Assembly (NCBI GenBank): GCA_963741055.1
Contig: CAVUGU010000005.1
Coordinates: forward strand, 1 to 64,000
Source: Bog-756 sp963741055
Lineage (GTDB): Bacteria; Actinomycetota; Acidimicrobiia; Acidimicrobiales; RAAP-2
Direction of reading: 5' to 3'
Length of the DNA: 64,000 nucleotides
Each line of letters starts with the position of its first letter. Position 1 is the first letter of the stretch. Positions 60,426-64,000 of the stretch are shown in pieces. A model generated the notes under the pieces. That model was not told where the DNA came from. It saw only the letters and a program-made list of their open reading frames with translations, and did no database searches. Both the position numbers and the translations under genes were made by a program.

Positions 60426-61577
60426 ATGGAGTCGAAACACGCCCACGCCAACTCCGAGCGCAGGCTCGGCGGACACGCGATCCTGCGTCTGGCCATCGCC
60501 CTCGTCGCCCTCGCGGCACTCGGAGTGGGGATCGCCGCAATCGCACACGGCTCTGACGCGGCGAGCTCGCCCTCGGGATCGGGCGGCGCCGGTTCGGCAC
60601 CCAAAGCACTGACCGTCGTCTCGGTGAGCCCGGCCAACGGCACCTCCGACGTCCCGAGCGACGCGACGCTATCGGTCCAGTTCTCGGCGCCGCTCGCGCT
60701 GCACACCCCGACGCCGACGCTCACGCCTCCGGTGGCCGGCTCGTGGGAGCTCGTCGCGCCCACCACCCTTGCGTTCGTCGCCACCTCACCTCTGGTCCCT
60801 TCGAGCACCGAGACCATCTCGGTCCCCGCGGGCTCCGGCGGCGTCAGTGCCGCGAGCGGTAACCATCTGACGCTCGCCTCGACCACCCAGTTCACCGTCG
60901 CGGCAGGCTCGACCCTCCGTCTGCAGCAACTCCTCGCGCAGCTCGGGTACCTGCCACTCAGCTTCACCCCTGCCGGTCCCCTCTCGGCGCCGCAAGAGGC
61001 AGCCAACGCGCAGGAGGGGACCTTCAATTGGCGGTGGACCGAGCCGGCCTCCCTCGAAGGCCTGTGGGCGCCGGGTAGTCCCAACACGATCACCCGGGGC
61101 GCGGTGATGGCCTTCGAGTCGCACCACGATCTGACCACCGACGGCTCGCCAGGACCGGCCGTGTGGACCCAGCTCCTCGCCGACGCCGCCGCCGGTGCGG
61201 TCAACACCGCGCCGTACAACTACGTCTTCGTCTCGACCTCCGACCCCGAGACGACCACCGTCTACAGCGACGGTTCCAACGTCTACAGCACGCTCGCCAA
61301 CACCGGGGTTCCGGCCGCGCCGACCGCGGCGGGAACCTTCCCCGTCTTCGCTCGCTACACGGTGACCACCATGTCCGGCACCAACCCCGACGGGTCCCAC
61401 TACGTCGATCCGGGTATTCCCTGGGTCAGTTACTTCAACGGCGGGGACGCGCTCCACGGCTTCGTGCGCCCCGGCTACGGCTACCCCCAGAGCGACGGCT
61501 GCGTCGAGATGCCGATCGCCAACGCAGCGGCCGTCTTCCCCCTCACCCCGATCGGGACCCTGGTCACCGTCTCCTGA
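60426..61577 (+). CDS. L,D-transpeptidase (YkuD) with Ig-like domain and membrane anchor
   Basis: 383 residues from ATG 60426. A membrane helix or signal anchor lies at about 19-42 (AILRLAIALVALAALGVGIA). A Big_5-like Ig domain follows (VVSVSPANGTSDVPSDATLS, VQFSAP), then a peptidoglycan-binding-like region (LRLQQLLAQLGYLPLSFTP, GAVMAFESHHDLTTDG). The YkuD domain is C-terminal: DPGIPWVSYFNGGDALHGFV and YPQSDGCVEMPIANA, with the catalytic HGF...SDGCVEM (Cys near residue 358). It cross-links peptidoglycan by 3-3 bonds outside the membrane. It follows glnD by 98 bases. Confidence 0.92.
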   Translation: MESKHAHANSERRLGGHAILRLAIALVALAALGVGIAAIAHGSDAASSPSGSGGAGSAPKALTVVSVSPANGTSDVPSDATLSVQFSAPLALHTPTPTLTPPVAGSWELVAPTTLAFVATSPLVPSSTETISVPAGSGGVSAASGNHLTLASTTQFTVAAGSTLRLQQLLAQLGYLPLSFTPAGPLSAPQEAANAQEGTFNWRWTEPASLEGLWAPGSPNTITRGAVMAFESHHDLTTDGSPGPAVWTQLLADAAAGAVNTAPYNYVFVSTSDPETTTVYSDGSNVYSTLANTGVPAAPTAAGTFPVFARYTVTTMSGTNPDGSHYVDPGIPWVSYFNGGDALHGFVRPGYGYPQSDGCVEMPIANAAAVFPLTPIGTLVTVS

Positions 61578-61600
61578 GGCCGAACGGCCTGGCCGGGTCC

Positions 61601-62440
61601 TCAGCCAGGCCGGTGTGCCGACGGGAAGTCCGGCGCCCGGCGTTCGCGGACCGCAGCGAGGCCTTCCTTCGCGTCGTCGCCGAGGAAGCCGAGCATCTCC
61701 AGCGCGAGCGACTCGCCGAAGATCGGGGCCGACAGTGACATCCAGCGGTTGAGGGCGAGCTTGGTCCATTGGACCGCGGTCGCACTGCCCCGGGCGAGGC
61801 GCTCGGCGATCGAGAGGGCCTCGGCGAGCACGTCGCCGTCCGCGACACACCGGGTCACCAGGCCGATGCGCTCGGCCTCGGCCGCCTCGATGAACTCACC
61901 GGTCAGGAGGTAGTACTTCGCCTTCGCCATCCCGCAGAGCAGGGGCCACACGATCGCCGCGTGGTCACCGGCGGCGACACCGAGTCGCACGTGGCCGTCG
62001 GACAACCGGGCCGACTCACCGATGATGCTCACGTCGGCGAGCAGCGCGACCGCGAGCCCGGCGCCGATCGCGACGCCGTTGATCGCGGAGACGATCGGCT
62101 TCACCGAAGAGAGCATCTCCTCGACGATGGCCCTCGCGTCGTTCCACTGCTCGACCACCGCGGCCTGGTCGGTGGTCATCGCTTCGATCATCTGGAAGTC
62201 GCCGCCCGCCGAGAACGCCGATCCCGCACCGGTGATCACCGAGACGGCCACCTCGTCGTCGGCGTCGATCACCTGCCAGATCTCGGAGAGCTCGCGATGG
62301 AGCCGAGGATTCGCCGCGTTGAGCACTTCGGGGCGATCGATGGTCACGAGCAGGACGCCGCCAGGTCGGTGCTCGACGCGAAGGTGCTCGAAGTCTTCGT
62401 AGGAGCCAGCGCGAGCTCTCCCCGAGGGCGCGCTCGTCAT
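61601..62440 (-). CDS. Enoyl-CoA hydratase/isomerase family protein
   Basis: 279 residues from ATG 62440, which overlaps the methyltransferase stop (ATGA). Crotonase fold: LLVTIDRPEVLNAANPRLHR, the oxyanion-hole segments GAGSAFSAGGDFQMIE and INGVAIGAGLAVALLADV. In place of the two catalytic Glu residues the sequence has HVRLGVAAGDHAAIVWPLLC, so the hydratase pair is not obvious; Asp in AAGDHA may take part. It could be an isomerase, thioesterase or other crotonase rather than a beta-oxidation hydratase. Confidence 0.88.
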   Translation of the reverse strand: MTSAPSGRARAGSYEDFEHLRVEHRPGGVLLVTIDRPEVLNAANPRLHRELSEIWQVIDADDEVAVSVITGAGSAFSAGGDFQMIEAMTTDQAAVVEQWNDARAIVEEMLSSVKPIVSAINGVAIGAGLAVALLADVSIIGESARLSDGHVRLGVAAGDHAAIVWPLLCGMAKAKYYLLTGEFIEAAEAERIGLVTRCVADGDVLAEALSIAERLARGSATAVQWTKLALNRWMSLSAPIFGESLALEMLGFLGDDAKEGLAAVRERRAPDFPSAHRPG

Positions 62441-63443
62441 CCGTTCGCCGCCTCGAGGAGTGGGTGGTCGAGTCCGAGCTCGGCAAGGGTGCGATCGGGA
62501 GATCGGGGCTCGGCGATGCCGGCACGCGCGCCGGCGGCCTCGAGCACGTAGATGTTCCAGAAGGGCTCGAGCCCGGCCGGGGCCACGTCGGCGTAGAGCC
62601 GCTTCTCGATGTCGGTGCGACGGGTCAGACCTGCTGCGGCGAACTGCTCGGTCCACCACCGGAACGACGCGATGGTCAGATGGCCCTCGACCAGGTTGCC
62701 CTCTGCGTCGACCGCCAGGTCCTCCTCGGGCACCGGGCCCTCGAATGCCGGACCCAGCTCTCGATAGTGCGCTACCCGTTCGGGTCGGACCTTCCCCTCG
62801 AAGTGGCCGTCCGCGCCGGAGTCGTTGACACCGAAGGACGGGATGGTCGCGTAGAGGTAGCCGCCGCAGACCCGAGCCAGCTCGCGGATCGCCGTCGGAC
62901 CCGGTCGGGCGGCAGATGCTCGAGGATCTCGAGAGCGGTCACCAACTCGAAGGAGCGGTCTTCCCAAGGGAGCCCTGCGAAGAGGTTCACCACTCGGAGG
63001 TGTCCGGCCGCGCCGGGGGCCGGGTGATCGACCGCGAACGGACTCAGATCGCAGCCCTCGGCGTCGATCCCCCGCTCGCGGAGGACCTCGACCAGGTAGC
63101 CGGTCGCGCATCCGACGTCCAAGGCGTTCGCGACACGGAAGTTCCGCCAGAGGAGCCATCCGGCGATGTCGGCGTTGGAGGCGATCCGGTCGTAGCGCGC
63201 GTAGCCCGACCGTCCCTCCCGGTCGCCCGACGCGTCGCGGCCTTCGCCGAAATAGCTGCCGCCGTAGGTGGCGTCGATGCCGGCCTCGTGAGCCTCGGCC
63301 GCCGACTGGCCACGGTCGACGGCGCGGGCCAACTCGCGGCTCGTCCGCTCCATCAGCCGCCGGAGTCCCGCATGCCGGGTGGCCAGCCGGACCAGTGCCC
63401 TCCGCGCCTCGTCGATCACCCTCTGCCGCGGCGCCTCGGGCAT
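62437..63443 (-). pseudogene. SAM-dependent class I methyltransferase, one-base frameshift
   Basis: From ATG 63443. The N-terminal helices lead to ANALDVGCATGYLVEVLRER (SAM motif I), GCDLSPFAVDHPAPG and FELVTALEILEHLPPDRV. There the frame breaks: one missing base near 62896-62899 separates it from PTAIRELARVCGGYLYATIP, the expected next strand, which then runs to the stop at 62437 (FRWWTEQFAAAGLTRRTDIE, EPFWNIYVLEA). Repaired length is about 336 residues. Motif I and the post-motif acidic residue are intact. Substrate unknown. Stop and start overlap with the crotonase gene. Confidence 0.8.
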
Positions 63444-63658
63444 GCGGCGACCTTACTCCTGGCCTCATTCGGCCCTTCGGGTGAGCGTCCAGAAGGCCCC
63501 GAGTCGAGGGTCCATGGCCCCAGCAGGACATCGAAAGACAAAAAAGTCACTAATAGTGTGGAGTTAAACACTTAGAGCGGCTAGTTTTGAGGGAAGGGAA
63601 CGTCGACTGAAGGACAGGGGAAATGGCCAGGAGACGTGGGTCCTCAGGAGGATCAGGG
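63444..63658. promoter_or_regulatory. Divergent intergenic region before the DUF4388 gene
   Basis: 215 bases without a gene. AAAAAAGTCACTAATAGTG near 63540-63560 is AT-rich against the high-GC surroundings and may hold promoter elements. AGGAGG at 63646-63651 is the ribosome-binding site of the next gene. Confidence 0.4.
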
Positions 63659-64000
63659 ATGAGCGAGCAGCCCACAACCGTGGATCAGCCGTTTCAATCG
63701 ATGACCGCCCCGGAGGTTGCGGGCGAAAAGGGGTTCACCCCGGTGACGCCGGGCGTGGATCTGACCGCGGTCGCGGATCAGCCCTCCGCTCGAGGAAGTG
63801 ACCGCAGCGACGTCGCACCGGCGGCCTCTCTCGTCGGTGCGCTCTCCGCCTTCTCACTGGCGGACGTGCTCTCGATGCTTGCGTCGACGTCGCAAACCGG
63901 AGAGCTGCAGGTGGTCGCGGACGCCGCGGGCGGAAGGCTCTGGCTCGACGGGGGGCGCCTCTCCAACGCACAGGTAGGTTCGGCGACCACCATCGGGCAG
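63659..64000 (+). CDS. DUF4388 (PatA N-terminal-like) protein, partial
   Basis: Starts at ATG 63659, with AGGAGG seven bases upstream, and runs off the right edge (114 residues visible). The first 50 residues are low-complexity (MSEQPTTVDQPFQSMTAPEV). The domain then begins ASLVGALSAFSLADVLSMLA, STSQTGELQVV, GGRLWLDGGRLSNAQVG, the pattern of DUF4388/PatA-N domains. These are found with response-regulator or roadblock domains and are linked to gliding or polarity signalling. The rest of the protein is not visible. Confidence 0.8.
   Translation, partial: MSEQPTTVDQPFQSMTAPEVAGEKGFTPVTPGVDLTAVADQPSARGSDRSDVAPAASLVGALSAFSLADVLSMLASTSQTGELQVVADAAGGRLWLDGGRLSNAQVGSATTIGQ

Noticed and set aside
59011..60609. 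Long minus-strand open frame opposite glnD
   Set aside because: Shadow of a clear GlnD reading frame with all domains on the plus strand.
1..64000. CRISPR arrays
   Set aside because: No regularly spaced short repeats were seen; repeats found are dispersed, or are protein-domain repeats.

Overview
The window is high-GC actinobacterial DNA. It looks like an Acidimicrobiia-type genome rather than Streptomyces or Mycobacterium. The signs are many secreted proteins built from Kelch, IPT/TIG, GYWLV..DGG..FGDA and RICDTR beta-repeats, several genes that look leaderless, frequent GTG starts, a BTAD regulator, UppP and a GlnD of actinobacterial type. Taxonomy is an inference from protein style only.

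Layout. 1-6.1 kb: a Kelch surface protein, a DMT transporter overlapping a WbsX-like glycan enzyme, a GH18 hydrolase and undecaprenyl-diphosphatase; the last four fit cell-envelope work. 6.1-15.1 kb: an SRPBCC protein, a secreted protein with an Hcp-like fold, two decaying membrane genes (PLD-N-like and YihY/BrkB), a peroxiredoxin-like protein, a beta-helix protein, a nitrilase, a frameshifted two-domain sulfurtransferase and a DUF1059 protein. 15.1-27.9 kb: a BTAD regulator, a channel-like membrane protein, SDRs, a large PQQ-propeller/IPT/FN3/RICDTR surface protein, DinB, GNAT, cold-shock protein, and a divergent SDR / Baeyer-Villiger monooxygenase pair. 28.2-32.5 kb: three paralogous alpha/beta-hydrolase-adenylate cyclase fusions, one broken by an in-frame TAG.

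32.8-54.5 kb is an integrative element of about 21.7 kb inserted in the 3' half of a tRNA-Val(GAC) gene. Perfect 45-bp direct repeats bound it. A tyrosine integrase lies at the left end. An excisionase-like HTH protein and a replication initiator lie at the right end. The cargo is mostly unrecognised small membrane or secreted proteins, a SigE-like sigma factor with a membrane partner, an Xre regulator beside an hsdR remnant, intact and decayed copies of a small Cys/His-rich protein family, and most copies of a short dispersed intergenic repeat. I see no relaxase, FtsK/TraB translocase or phage structural genes.

54.5-64 kb returns to chromosome-like genes: a DUF2127 protein whose frame runs through the tRNA, a PhyH dioxygenase, tRNA-Cys, a GT4 glycosyltransferase, GlnD, an L,D-transpeptidase, an enoyl-CoA hydratase overlapping a methyltransferase, and the start of a DUF4388 protein.

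At least six otherwise intact genes carry single-base indels, several in homopolymers. Residual long-read assembly error must therefore be considered before calling them pseudogenes.
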